Assembly (NCBI GenBank): GCA_017311185.1
Contig: JAESUZ010005528.1
Coordinates: 1,178,001-1,242,000 of the forward strand
From: Proteles cristata cristata
Lineage: Eukaryota > Chordata > Mammalia > Carnivora > Hyaenidae
Length of the DNA: 64,000 nucleotides
Reading direction: 5' to 3'
The notes beneath the pieces were generated by a model that saw only the letters and a list, made by a program, of their open reading frames with translations, was not told where the DNA came from and did no database searches. The translations under genes and the position numbers were made by a program. This document shows positions 22,490-33,563 of the stretch, in pieces; position 1 is the first letter of the stretch; the number at the start of each line of letters is the position of its first letter.

Positions 22490-22858
22490 GTCTAATTCTC
22501 TCAAGACTTAGAATGTTATTAATTACTTAAGAAACACTGGATAATTTCATAAACTCTCCACTTAAGTAATCATGCCTAAATTGCATTTAACTGAAAGAGC
22601 CTGTGTATTAATTGTGCCTGGTGTTCTTGTTGATCAGACAATTCTGTATCCGTGCTAATCAGAGCTGCCTTGCATCTCTCGGCACTGGTGAAGCTTTCCG
22701 TCAACTGTGTTGATTTAGAGTATTAGTTGTGTCTTGCTTTCCTAAGGTGGCAGAGCGGTTCTCAGCATGAGTGTTTTAGTCCTCGTTTCGAACTGACAAA
22801 ATGGAAATGATTATGACTCTAAGTTAATTGCATCACTTAAGCCAGAAACCTGGCCTTG
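22490..22858. other. Repeat-free block rich in TAAT-type motifs
   Basis: No repeat is recognised. Homeodomain-like cores occur several times: 'attaattac' near 22518, 'taattgtgcc' near 22612 and 'gttaattgcatcac' near 22823. This is compatible with a conserved non-coding element but does not prove one. Confidence 0.25.
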
Positions 22859-22859
22859 C

Positions 22860-23562
22860 ATTGCCTTGTTCTTTCCTGTCATTCAGCACATTCAAAATCT
22901 TGCCAATTTCACCCCCTATTTCATGTGTGACATAGCCTTCTCTAGCTCAGGCCCTCGGTATGCCTTGCTTGAACTATCCCCATAGTCTTAGTCTTGGTCT
23001 CCCTGATGATAGAATCGCTCCCCTCAATTCAGCCAGAAGGGTCTTTCTAGGCACTTCTGACAGAGTTACTCTCATGCTTAGGAGTCATCAGCAGATACCC
23101 ATCACCTATGGAAAAAGGCCATACTGCTTCACAGGGCATGGGCGTGTCTTCCTGGGCTTCCATACTTGCCCATTTTTTTCAGCTTCATCACCTGCCCCTT
23201 TCCAATCTGAACTTGACACCACATGGACACCAGATTACAACTTTTTTCTCTGTTGCTCACGTTCACGTTTTGGGCCATGGTTTGGGCTGGAATATTTTGT
23301 TCATTTTCCATATCCTGACTCGCTAAACCTCATACACATTTGGGCAGCTAGCTTGGCTTATTGGTTCCTTCAGGAATTTGGGGGGAAATGTTTTCCTAGC
23401 ACTGTTGAGAATTTCAGTATTGTTATACTGACAATATCTACTCATGTGTCCGCTCCCCTCAGGGCAGAAATTTCTGAAAGGGCAGAAAGACCCCTGCTCT
23501 TCATGTTGTCCCCTTTCTCTGGGACAGTGCCTGGAGTCTGGTAACAAATGGTAATGTAATGG
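22860..23562 (+). mobile_element. L2 LINE fragment (3' part)
   Basis: In order: 'ttctgacagagttactctca', 'tgctcacgttcacgttttgg', 'ctactcatgtgtccgctccc', 'ctcagggcagaaatttctga' and 'gggacagtgcctggagtctg'. The last words are the L2 3' UTR end. The 194-codon frame at 22960-23544 lies inside it, has no conserved reverse-transcriptase motif that I can see, and is best read as chance opening in an old LINE. Confidence 0.55.
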
Positions 23563-23963
23563 GTTACCAGGCTATAACCAATGAAGGTAAATTCTTTTCT
23601 TCACTGAAGGACATATTTTTTTGTATAGTTCCTTAGAAGCAGACTCTGAGCTGAAGGCTCATGTGAAAATGATTTATTAGGTACTGGTCCCTGGAAAAAA
23701 ATAGTAAAGGAGTAGGGCAGTGAGGCAGGGATATAAAGGTAAAGAGGCCAAGTAAGGGTTGCTATCAGGGGAGTCCCACAGAAGGCAATTTGGGCTCAGT
23801 TCTGCAGGGGAGTTCTGGAGACAGTTTGGGTCCCACCCACGGTTTGTCCCCATCAGAGGCGGGGCACCTGGGGTTTGATACACTCACGTCTATCAACATT
23901 GGCCAGGTACTGCCTCTCCCCAAAAGATAAACTCCCAGTCACTTGGCTTTCTACGTATATAGG
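23563..23963. other. Possible ancient repeat, family not named
   Basis: 'gactctgagctgaaggctca', 'aaatgatttattaggtactg' and 'catcagaggcggggcacc' have the look of an old dispersed repeat, but I cannot assign a family with confidence. Confidence 0.3.
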
Positions 23964-24154
23964 TCAGTGGAGCTCAAAACTGCACATGTGTCAGAGTCAC
24001 CTAAAGGGCTTATTAAAATACAGATTGTTGAGTCCTACCCCCAGAGTTGCTGACTCAGTGGGTCTGCCTGTGGGCTCAAGAATTTGCAGGTTCAACAAGT
24101 TCCCAGGTGATGCTGATGCTCCTGATTTGCCGACCATATTTTGAGAAGCCCTGG
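23964..24154 (+). mobile_element. MER5-type hAT-Charlie element, near complete
   Basis: 'cagtggagctcaaaactgc', 'cagagtcacctaaagggctt', 'attaaaatacagattgttga', 'tcctacccccagagttgctg', 'actcagtgggtctgcctgtg', 'caacaagttcccaggtgatg' and the terminal 'attttgagaagccctgg' match MER5A end to end. The ends form an imperfect inverted repeat (cagtgg.gctcaaaa and ttttgagaagccctg). Confidence 0.9.
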
Positions 24155-25179
24155 TTTAAGCAAAGCAAGTTATAGCAGCATGAGGTTCGTCCTACAATAA
24201 AGGCATGGATATATAGGCTGCTAGAAATGAAAACATGACAGAAGCATCAAGGGATCCACGGGAATAAAGATACAGCTTCAAGAGCATCTCCTTTCAGGGA
24301 TTGAGCCATGGCTAATGCCCAAGACGATTTGAGCTGTCCAGGGCGGAGTGCTGCTGGCCCTATTTCTACTCCAAGGCCAGATCCCAATTTGAAGGATGAC
24401 TTATGTGAGCACTTAACTTCTAAATCAAATTTCACTTTGCTGTAATTGATGATCACACTTTAAGTAAACTATTTCTTCTCATTATCATTGTTCATTTCTT
24501 GTCCTCATTAAGTTCTGCCAAAAGTACTTCCTGGAAACACCATTGGATGTTGTATTGCTGACATGTTTTTCTTCCTAGCTGACTTCTTTGTATGTTCTCT
24601 TTTATTTTAATGTTCCAAAACAAACCTCAAAATGTCACTATCTACTCAGAAAACAGTAGAGTGTAGTAATATAGAAAAGAGTTGAGGCAACACACTAAAA
24701 ATAGAGTATAAGAAAAAAGTGTAGTGTAAGAAATAAATAGCCAGACACTAAAATAGGCTAACTCAGCAAGAAAGGACCTAGAATTAAAAAAAAAAAAAAA
24801 ATTAGACCTTCGTTTGTGTGGATTTTCTAGATGCTCTTTGGAAATAAGTGAGCAATCTTGGCAGTTGTCAGAATTTTGCTCATGTCTTAGGGATGATTTT
24901 ATTTCACTAAAAGAGGATTTCCTTCACTGGTTTTATCCTGGGCTGCTTGAAAAAGTTCATGGAGCTCCCAGAGGCATCTGATGGTCACAAGAGTGGCTCA
25001 TGATGTACTGGAAAATCTGTGTGCCCTGGTGCTTTGAAATAAATACGAGAGAGCTAAAAGTTTAGTGTCATAATTAATTCTGACATTCATTTATCATCTT
25101 TGCAAAGGGGATAAATCATTCAAGAATCATAAAATGGTTCTTTCACTATATTCCTTGTTCATTAATTTAAATCAATTTA
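24155..25179. other. No gene; poly-A run inside
   Basis: Unique AT-rich sequence. A run of about 17 A bases at 24785-24801 has no SINE or pseudogene body upstream. Confidence 0.5.
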
Positions 25180-25275
25180 ACAGAAACATAATGAGAAGCT
25201 ACTCTGTGTAAAGGGAAGAGGGAGAACCACAGAGAAGGAATACCTTTGCCCTTAGGAAGTTTACTGTCAGGATGC
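25180..25275 (-). mobile_element. L2-like fragment
   Basis: 'gagaagctactctgtgtaaa', 'gaatacctttgcccttagg' and 'aagtttactgtcaggatg' parallel the reversed L2 end ('gagcacctactatgtgccag ... ccctgccctcaaggagctcacagtc'). Confidence 0.4.
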
Positions 25276-25624
25276 CTTTGTGAGAGCACTTAGTATGATT
25301 TGAATCCGAATTTAGTCATATATGTAAGACTTAGAAAGACCACAAAGAAAAATGACTTCATGGAAGTGTAAGAGGAAAAGCTGGTGACAAATAGATAATT
25401 GGTGGTGAATAAAAGGTGAAAAAAAATAACCATCTTCAAATTTATGTAAGTTTATAGTAAGAGAATAAATTGTTCAGTTATGCCACTGAAGAAGTACATG
25501 TCAAAGAATTTGTCTGATAATGAAGGGGTTGATAGGATTTTAAGGGTTTACTTGGAAGGAAGGATGTTATCACTTACTGGATTCCTCCTACAAGTCCATG
25601 GTTTTATATCTATTATAGCAACAA
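25276..25624. other. No gene seen
   Basis: AT-rich unique sequence. Confidence 0.5.
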
Positions 25625-25985
25625 ATCCACCAATAGATTTTGCCATTTTTTAAATAATATTTTAAAGTTTAGAATAATTTTACATGTACAAAAAAGGTAA
25701 AGCTAGAACAGAGAGTTCCTTGTATGCCCTCACTCACTCTCCCCTAATGTTTACATCTTATATTAGTCTGTTTGGTCACAATGAAAACTCTAATAATATT
25801 GGCACATCACCATCAGCCAAACTCTGGACTTTAGTTGGATGTCACCACAGTGCTTTGCTCTTCCGGGATCCAATCCAGGATCTCCTCTGGTCCATAACAG
25901 TTTCTCAATCGTTGTTTTTTGTGATCTTGGCAGTTTTGAAGAGTATTTGTAGAATTGAAATTGCTATTTTTAATAGACATTTATC
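25625..25985. mobile_element. Probable L1 3' UTR fragment
   Basis: 'acaaaaaaggtaaagctaga', 'acagagagttccttgtatgc', 'ctcccctaatgtttacatct', 'tccaatccaggatctcctct' and 'aacagtttctcaatc' resemble a segment found in the 3' untranslated part of old mammalian L1 subfamilies ('acagagagttcccatatacccc'). No coding remnant. Subfamily and strand are not assigned. Confidence 0.45.
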
Positions 25986-26369
25986 AACTATAACATTTTC
26001 ATCAAAGAGACATTTTGGCTGAAAAGAGAGGTATCAGTAATAACTTTTGCCAGAAACAACATTGAAAGCTAAGAATGAACTGTTTTGTACATTGGGCTCT
26101 TTGAATTCTAGAAATGTTGCCTCTGTGATTTTTTTTCACTGTTATTAAAGGCCCCCTTTTGTTAAAAAGAGACAAAAGAATATACAATCTCATCGCTTTT
26201 CAACCTCTGGGAGCTTTGATGAGGATGCTAATCATCTGAGTAAATTCTTAAGGATCACTGACACTTGATATTGACTACTGAATGTAGTACCTAACTTACA
26301 TTTATTAAGTATTCTAATTCTGCATTCTGTTAAAATATCTGGTTGTCATATGAAACTTCATATAGCCTG
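25986..26369. other. No gene seen
   Basis: AT-rich unique sequence. Confidence 0.5.
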
Positions 26370-26930
26370 CCAGATAAGGTTTGGCTGCAAGTACAGAGAT
26401 TTGGGGGGAAAAAAGCGCCCAGTAAATACAGCAACTTAAAGAAGGTAAGCATTTATTATCTTCTCACCTAGAAACACTTCAGAGTAGGCAATCCAGAACT
26501 GGAATCAGAGCTATAGAAATTATTCTATCTACTACTATTCTATCTACTCAGGGATATAGCCCCTCTTCAGCTCACTGTTCTGTCATCCACAGAGTGTGGC
26601 CTGATTCTTCTGGTCCAGAAAGGCTGGGAAAACTCTATTCATCACATCCGCATTACGTGTAGTAGGATGGAGCAAGAAAAGGGTGTGCTTTCTCCCTTAT
26701 AAGAGGATCTGGGGAAGTACACTATAACATGTCCTCTTCATACTTTCTTGACCAAAACTTAGTCACATGAACACTCCTAACTACAAGCGAGGCTGGATAT
26801 ATGATTTTTATTGCAGGTGGTCATGTACCTAGCAAAAATTGAGTATCTCTTGCCAAAGAAGAAGATAACACTGGAAGTTGGGAGATAAATAGTGGTCTCC
26901 ACTACACTTGGCAAGGTTGTACAGTCCGTC
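26370..26930. repeat. Old dispersed repeat of unassigned family
   Basis: 'gtaagcatttattatcttct', 'ttctgtcatccacagagtgt', 'tcatcacatccgcattacg', 'acttagtcacatgaacactc' and 'ctaactacaagcgaggctgg' recall a common mammalian interspersed repeat. I recognise the word pattern but not the family. It abuts the left arm of the inverted duplication. Confidence 0.45.
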
Positions 26931-26956
26931 ATGTAGATGTAGACACAGATCATTGG

Positions 26957-27261
26957 GTTATTAACAATTTTCAGTGCACCATCAATGGTTGAGTTTTTAG
27001 ACTCCACATTGTTTTGGACCTATCATTAATGTTTGCATAAACAGTGTTTGGGACCTATAATTTTCAAATAACTAGATGATGGCGACATATCTGGGTTGCA
27101 GTTAAATCCTAAAGAAAATGGATTTGCTGTCTTTGTCGTCTATCTTGGGAATGCATAGAATAGCAGAGCTCTCTTTCTGCCTCCCTGAGCGAATTGGAGA
27201 GCCTTTGTTCCAGAGGATGTGTTCTGGGAAATGACTAGACTCTTTGAAGAATTAGTAAGCA
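26957..27261 (+). repeat. Left arm of a 300-base inverted duplication
   Basis: The arm runs from 'gttattaacaatttt' to 'gaattagtaagca' and pairs with the reverse complement of 28413-28702. By eye the arms differ at about 20 of 290 aligned positions, plus one gap of about 15 bases near 27035-27050. Both ends are sharp: sequence outside the arms does not align. It is not any SINE, MIR, L2 or MER5 type seen elsewhere in the window. It may be a local inverted duplication or two opposed copies of an unnamed repeat. Confidence 0.92.
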
Positions 27262-28412
27262 AGATGGCTTTGAAATGCCATGACAGAGCCAGAGTTCATT
27301 ACTCAGCAGTGTGGTTAAGCAGTAAGCTAGAGAGGTTAAGGGGAGACAGTATCAGGAAGCTTTGAGGGCTGTGAAATTTTCCTCCAGGTCAAACAGAAGC
27401 AGAACAGGATTTCTTTTGTGATGAAGATGTAGTTCTTGCCAGAAACCTAGTTTTTGTGGGATAAATCATGGTTGCAGAATACACATTTACATTCTCATAG
27501 TTTCCCACAGTGCTTTGCAGGAATGTGTCTTCAGGAGAGAGTAGAAGCAGCTATCTGGGACATCTCCAAAGAGTCTGAGTTTTTAGGTTTACAGTGAACT
27601 GTGTGTGAGGGCCTTCCTGATATCATGGCCTAGGGACCTTTTGCTAAGTTTTTGCTTGGCTTTTTTTGTTGTTTGTTTTTACTACAAAGGGGATAAATAA
27701 TTACTGTTAAAAATTTGGAAAATACAGAAAAGCAAATAAACCTCCCTAAACTATTCCAGCCAGCAATGAATACTGTTACCAATTTAGTGTATGATACTCT
27801 GGCTCTTTTTCAGTGCAGATAGACTGCAAATTTTTGCAGGATTACATGCTGGAGTGCTTTCTTAAAGTTTATTTTTAGTTCATGGAGTCTTTAGTAGAAG
27901 AGAAAGGGCTTAGTAGTTCCCATCTGGCAGCCGAAGAATCCTGGGGAGCCACGAATGACTTACAAGGGTGCTCAAATCTGCATGCTTATCAAACATTATC
28001 TGTAGATTGAACAAATTAATATGTCAACCATTGGGTAAACATACAAAGATGCTATTCATTGAGATGAATAAATGCAAATTCATTCAAAGACACTACTGAA
28101 TTTAGAGTAGCTTGCTGTCCTTAATTATTTTTTCAGTCAATGAATATCAAATAAATTCAACTATCTTATTTAAGTACAGCCCACAGAGGTACTGGTGTTC
28201 TAAAGGGGTCCTTGTGCTCAGGATGAGGGATGAGTGACTTATTGACTCATCATTGTTTCCACCATATCATACTTCAGTCCATGCCAGTCACATTCTTCCA
28301 GAACACTGTCATTGCCTTCATCTTTCTTACTTTACTCCTTTCAATGAGAAGAAGCAAATTGCTCACATAGTTTGGAAGGTCATTCTTCCATAGTTGTATT
28401 AACAAACCTGAC
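27262..28412. other. Spacer between inverted arms; no gene
   Basis: 1,151 bases of AT-rich unique-looking sequence with no transposon I recognise and no open frame above about 60 codons. It contains no transposase or reverse-transcriptase remnant, which argues against a large transposon with long terminal inverted repeats. Confidence 0.6.
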
Positions 28413-28702
28413 TGCTTACTATTTCTTCAAAGAGTCTAGTCATTTTCCAGAACACATCCTCTGGAACAAAGTTTCTCCAATTCACTCATGGAGGCAAAAA
28501 GAGAGCTCTGCTATTCTGTGCATTCCCGAGATAGATTGTGAAGAAAGCAAATCCATTTTCTTTAAGATTTAACTGCAACCCAGATATGTCTCCATCATCT
28601 AGTTATTTGAAAATTATAGGCCCAACACACTAATGATGGGTCCAAAACAATGTGGAGTCTAAAAACTCAACCATTGATGGTGCACAAAAAATTGTTAATA
28701 AC
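28413..28702 (-). repeat. Right arm of the inverted duplication
   Basis: The reverse complement starts 'gttattaacaattttttgtg' and ends 'gaaatagtaagca', matching the left arm in order. Long identical blocks include 'ggttgagtttttagactcca' and 'cagaggatgtgttctgg'. The segment near 28528-28545 is the most diverged. Confidence 0.92.
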
Positions 28703-29577
28703 TTTTGCTGTTTTACCCCTGGTGACTCCACGTCATGAACCCCAACTTTCACTAATTGCTTGATTCTTATTCTTTAAGATTTGCTTTCTTAGTGAAATCT
28801 GCCCTATTTGAAGAGAGCAACTGAGTGCTTTGGAAAATAAAGATTTCCTATTTGCCATTCTGAAGAAAAAACTATTTCACACGTCATTACCTTTCTTTCC
28901 CCAAAGTTGAATCTTACTTGAAGCCATACGGTCACTGGCAAAAGGTGATTTCTTAATGAGTAGGATCCACTCACAGATGTCCCTTCCAAGCCCATTAATT
29001 TAATTTAGTGTTGTTTGTTTGTGTTCAGTTCTGTTACTTGGGGTTGCACGCTTCGCCCAGGAGAAGGATCAAGTCCTCCTCATCCACTCCAGCACATTCC
29101 AAATGTGATCACATTAATAAAATACTCTTTCTCCCTCTCCACTCTGCTTAGCCTTCTCTTTTTAGGTGATTTGAATTAATATTCCTGTCCTTTTTATACC
29201 TGATGGGAGTTTTACCATCAGCTTAGCACCTCATTCTCATCATTTACCTCCTTTTCTCCTGTTTGTTTTTATCCTATGGGTGCTGTTAATTAGTCTATTT
29301 CTTTCATCATCAAAGAAGGGAGGGTAGTTTAGGAAAGGAGGTACATTTCCTGGTGAATGATCAATTCTAAAGAGAAATCACTTCATCACTTTGACTTTCA
29401 CAAGTGAGAGATGTGAAGGAGTTTTCTAGAATATGGAGATACACATTAGTACTGTGTTTCCCAAAATAACTGAAGGGATTTTGTTAGCATTTCTGTCCCC
29501 TCCCTTTTACCCCAGTTTTTGACAGAAGGTCATGGTGGATGCTACAGGGGAATGTCATCATATTAGTATTCTGAAGG
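28703..29577. other. No gene seen
   Basis: AT-rich unique sequence. No recognised repeat. Confidence 0.5.
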
Positions 29578-29722
29578 CTTGAATTCTTGTTCAGTGTACC
29601 ACTTAGATCCTTGGGCAAATTATTTCTTCTTCCTGAGCTTTAAGCCTTTTAACCTGTCAAATAAAGCTCATGATATTCCAGGATTGTCTGGGAATCCCAT
29701 GAAATACCACAAGTGCTATAAA
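29578..29722 (+). mobile_element. MIR
   Basis: 'cttgggcaaattatttcttc', 'ttcctgagctttaagcc', 'acctgtcaaataaagctcat' and 'ccacaagtgctataaa' follow the MIR core. Confidence 0.6.
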
Positions 29723-29811
29723 AATATCAGGAATCAAAGGTTTTATTAACCAAGCTGAAGGCAAAGTCATTAGTTACTTATTTGTTTCTTTAATATCCAA
29801 AGAGATAACAA

Positions 29812-30025
29812 GCCTGGATATGAATTCCCAGGCATACTAATGTGTCACCTTGAGCAAGTTACTTGACTTCTTTGTGTCTCAGTTTCCCCAGGCATAAAAT
29901 AGAGATAATCATAGCTACTGCCTCGTTAGATTAGGCAAATGGAAAGCAATAATTCACATAAAGAGCTCAGTGTGGTACTTGGAGCATAATAAAAGTTCAG
30001 TAACCATTGATGTCTTTATCAGCAC
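29812..30025 (+). mobile_element. MIR, nearly full length
   Basis: 'accttgagcaagttacttga', 'cttctttgtgtctcagtttc', 'gcataaaatagagataatca', 'aataattcacataaagagct' and 'cataataaaagttcagtaac' follow MIR in order and with good identity. It is the second MIR in the same orientation within 450 bases. Confidence 0.85.
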
Positions 30026-30189
30026 ATATAAAGAACTAGCAAGGAGAATTCTGATATTTCAGTTCTTTCAGGTATGTTCATTGCATCCTGTGGCAAGTAC
30101 GTCATAGGGGACTTTGCATTGGGAGAGATGAACACAGTCATTTTCTCGTGTATCTTACAAAAAGAATGTCTATACTTAAAGGATCAAAA

Positions 30190-30300
30190 CTAGCCTCATT
30201 TTACCAATAAAGGAAATTGGGATTCAGGGATGTGAAGCACATTATTTTAACCAGAACCACATTCTAGGTCTTGAAATTTGTCCTAGAGTTCTTTCTTCTG
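30190..30300 (+). mobile_element. MIR-like 3' fragment
   Basis: 'ctcattttaccaataaagga', 'aattgggattcagggatgt' and 'gaagcacattattttaacca' resemble 'cattttacagatgaggaaactgaggcacagagaggttaag'. Confidence 0.5.
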
Positions 30301-31448
30301 TATTTGCAAACTTGAGCTTGACATCCTTCCCTAACAGAAAACTCTCCCAGAAATGACAAGATATAAACGCTGTGGATTTTAAACGCAAGATCTGTTTTGT
30401 TGCTAGAAAATTGAAAAGCCCCTCCAGGAATAGTGGTTCATTACTATGTTCATTTTATAGACTTTTCAAGCACATGGTGTTCTGTGCATACCCCTTCCCC
30501 ACCCGCTCTAGGTTTCAACCACTTGGAATAAATTGCTGTCCAGTAATTGAGATATTCCTCTCCGGAAAAAAAAAACAACAAAACAACCCTGCTTTCTGGC
30601 TAAACAACTGTGTCACTCTTTATATATTTTTGGATTTATGGGGAAAATATTAAAAATAAAAATATCTAATACATACACACACATCAATATGGTAATGCCA
30701 CTCTTTGTAAATGGAACCTTTACATTTAAAATTGAGTACGATTTTTGGAAGACAAAATGCTTGAGTTTTCAAAGGGCAACACCAAAGACATCTCAAGAAA
30801 GTTGGAACACAGCTTTTAATTATATGATGTCCTAGCAATCATGGTCAGCAATTTTGAGGGAGAGCGGTGGTGATATTGGGTTGCTCCACATCATGCAGTT
30901 GTCAGCCTGATTTCTTGTTATTTTCATTGTTCAGTTGCTAGGTCACTTCTTCACTGTTTGATAAAAGTTAGTTGTGATTACAGGCATATGGGAATATCTT
31001 CCCATAATGTCCAGTTAATTGTAAAAAATTAGAAAGAAAAGAAGACCCTTCCTTGATTGGTTACCTTGGAAGACCACCTGCCTTTTGAAAGAGAACGTTA
31101 GGTTTAGCGTGCATTTCCTGGACTGGCAATTCATATTGAGTCCCTGCTCCCAGCCTCCAACCTGATCAGCCTATTGGTGTTACCATTTTTATTGTTAAAC
31201 ATAGAGTCTCAAGTTGATTACCCGGTTTCCATCAAAGACTGAAACCTCAGCCTCAAATCTGTAGTTCAGATTACAGTAGCTACACTAGTAGAAAGGTTTT
31301 TGCATTCAGCATACTTGATAGTTCCTCTTTGTCATGTCTTTGAAATCAATCCATTTGGAATAAAATGCATCCAGGTCTTTTTGAACATTTTAATTCGGAA
31401 ACAGCATCATAGTGTACCTTTTGTAGGGGCAACTTTTTGGGAGGTTAA
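30301..31448. other. No gene seen
   Basis: Unique AT-rich sequence with an A-rich patch at 30567-30586. Confidence 0.5.
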
Positions 31449-31735
31449 TAATATATATATATATTTATTTATATATATATTTATATATATATAATATAAA
31501 AATATATATATTAATATTTTTATTTATTTCTAAGAGAGAGAGAGAGAGAGAGACAGTGTGAGCAGGGGAGGGTCAGAGAGAGAGGGAGTCACAGACTGAA
31601 ACAGCTCCAGGCTCCAAGCTGGCAGTCAGCACAGAGCCCGACGCGGGGCTCGAACCCACAAACCGGGAGATCATGACCTAAGCGAAGTCGGACGACCAAC
31701 CGACTAAGCCACCCAGGCGCCCTATATATATATAT
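31449..31735 (+). repeat. (AT)n microsatellite split by a SINE
   Basis: Alternating AT with TTTAT interruptions lies at 31449-31510 and again at 31723-31741. The SINE between them inserted into the AT tract, which supplies its ambiguous TATATA target duplication. Confidence 0.9.
31511..31722 (-). mobile_element. Can-SINE, young subgroup, in (AT)n
   Basis: It has the tail 'atttatttctaagagagaga', the diagnostic linker 'agctggcagtcagcacagag' and 'gcccgacgcggggctcgaac', and the head end 'gactaagccacccaggcgc'. It shares the subgroup's extra linker bases with the first element of the window. Confidence 0.95.
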
Positions 31736-31741
31736 ATATAT

Positions 31742-32560
31742 TTTTTTTTTATCATTTTTCACCAAAGCGACTATACCAGATGACTGTGAGGAATAGCAAG
31801 GCTACACACAAGTGGAGAATGCTGCATGGCAGGCAAGGTTTACTCACTGTTTTAAGTTTCACTCCACAACCAACTTCATAGCGTTTGGGATTCCAGTTCT
31901 CGCCTTGAGGGATGTAAATGTTGCCTCATAAAGTGAATCTTAGAAATCGTTCTTCAGTAGCCCCAAAGAAGGTTCGTTGCAGTGGTGAGCAGTATTTTTT
32001 TGCACAAATGGCAAATCAAGAAAAATGGAAGTGTTCATAGAGCGCTTTCTTTTTTCCTCGGTACAATTCATAGTCCTTAAAAAATGGGAACATGAAGTAC
32101 CTGAAATGGAGCTTATGCAGTGTTTTACTTTTCTTATACCAAGGTTTTCATTTCAAGCAGTAACTGTAGTGCTGCATCTTTAGATACACTTTGTGTGAGA
32201 TGAAAACCCAATGATATTGAAGGGGTTATTGCAAGCTATGTAGATAACAGAGAAAAAAAAAATGGCACCGCACTTGAGCCACGGTACTATGAAAATGTCT
32301 TCTGTTAAGACTTTCTCAGCTGTGAGAAATTTAAGGACAGTCTTAGGAAATGGGAGAGTGCAATGGTGCCTACGGGCTGGATACAGACACTTAGTAGTGA
32401 GTACTTGCCTGTTCCACACCTGTCGCCAGCCTACAGGGCAGACAGGGTTCCAGTGGAGCTGTTTCCCAGCACAGAGTGGGGTCAAACCTTCAATCTTCAG
32501 GATGCCTTCAATCTTGCTTCCTGGCTTGGGTCTGTCTGGCTTCTCTGCCCTCTATTACGC
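31742..32560. other. No gene seen
   Basis: Overlapping frames of about 100 codons on both strands at 32180-32573 have no domain. No repeat recognised. Confidence 0.5.
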
Positions 32561-32664
32561 CTATGTCGTGTAAGAAGATACCTGCGAAGGCAGTTAGATA
32601 CCGTATGGGTGGGAACTTAGGTCATTTTCTTAACATAAAATAGAGACATCTAGGTATAGCATGT
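32561..32664 (+). repeat. Copy 1 of a 105-base dispersed direct repeat
   Basis: It shares 'taagaagatacctg', 'gttagatacc', 'gggaactta', 'attttctta' and 'tagcatgt' with 34825-34929, in the same order and at about 80 percent identity by eye. The family is unknown. Confidence 0.8.
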
Positions 32665-33275
32665 TCTAGAAGATGACTCCTGGATTCTGCACCACATTGG
32701 GAAGCTGGAAAGCTACAGGAGACCCAATCTTTTGGCCCCAAGGAGATTGTAAATAACAAATAATAATAAATAAATAGCAAAGAAATAAATAGGCTTGCTG
32801 ATGATGAGACTTTGGACTCAGTCAATTCTATGATTTAAAGGTAGTCATTTAAACATTTAAACCTCTTGAATTTGTGAAGCAGGCGTGCTCTGCATTTTAC
32901 AAGAGAGGTTTATGTTGGGGTAGTTTGTGGATTCCTGATGCAGCGCTATCAGAAATGTGGCTGTGACTTTCATCGTCTCCAAAAGTTAATTAATGGAGAG
33001 CTTTCTGAAGTCTGTGGGAGGATGTGCTGTCCAACTCAACAGGTTAATTATGAATATTTGGTAAATATATTTTGTCATACTGTCATGGGCCAAAAGCAAA
33101 CACATTTACTCCTGGACATGAAAAACATTAAGGTGAAATTAAATGGACTGAAATAAAATGTAGGCTTTTGACTAATTTAACCAGATCAAAATAACAAAAG
33201 TAAAATGTTGGAATTAAGCAAATGTGACAGCACTTGACTTCTATTCCTGTTTTCTTATTTAAAAAAAGAAAATGA
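32665..33275. other. No gene seen
   Basis: A-rich (AATA)n patch at 32752-32792. Otherwise unique. Confidence 0.5.
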
Positions 33276-33378
33276 GGTGCCTGGCTGGCTCAGTCAGTAG
33301 AGCATGCGACTCGATCTTGGGACTGTGAGTTTGAGCCCCACATTGGGTGTAGTGATTACTTAACAAAGGAAAAAAAAA
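33276..33378 (+). mobile_element. Can-SINE of the older carnivoran type
   Basis: 'gaggtgcctggctggctcag', 'gagcatgcgactcgatcttg', 'gagtttgagccccacattgg' and 'gtgtagtgattacttaac' match the short carnivoran SINEC type. That type ends with 'tagagattacttaaaaata' and lacks the CT-rich linker of the felid type. It predates the felid subgroup. Confidence 0.88.
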
Positions 33379-33563
33379 GGATGTTCTTTAAAAGTTCCAA
33401 GTGAATTATATATTTAGAAACAAGTTTTCGCAAAGAATAAAAGCATTTTATCAGTTACCCCAGAAATTGTTGCTATTAAAATGTAGGTTCTCTGTGGAAG
33501 CAGAGCCCTTGTTCTTTTTTAATCCCTAGAACCTAAAGCTGGGTTTGTCAGTTATTAAATATA

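Noticed and set aside
22960..23544. 194-codon plus-strand frame
   Set aside because: It lies in an old L2-like fragment, has no recognisable domain or catalytic motif, and overlaps open frames on both strands.
24785..24801. Poly-A run as the tail of a processed pseudogene or SINE
   Set aside because: No gene-like or SINE-like body precedes it and no flanking duplication was found.
27262..28412. Body of a DNA transposon bounded by the inverted arms as terminal repeats
   Set aside because: The spacer has no transposase remnant, and I found no target-site duplication outside the arms.
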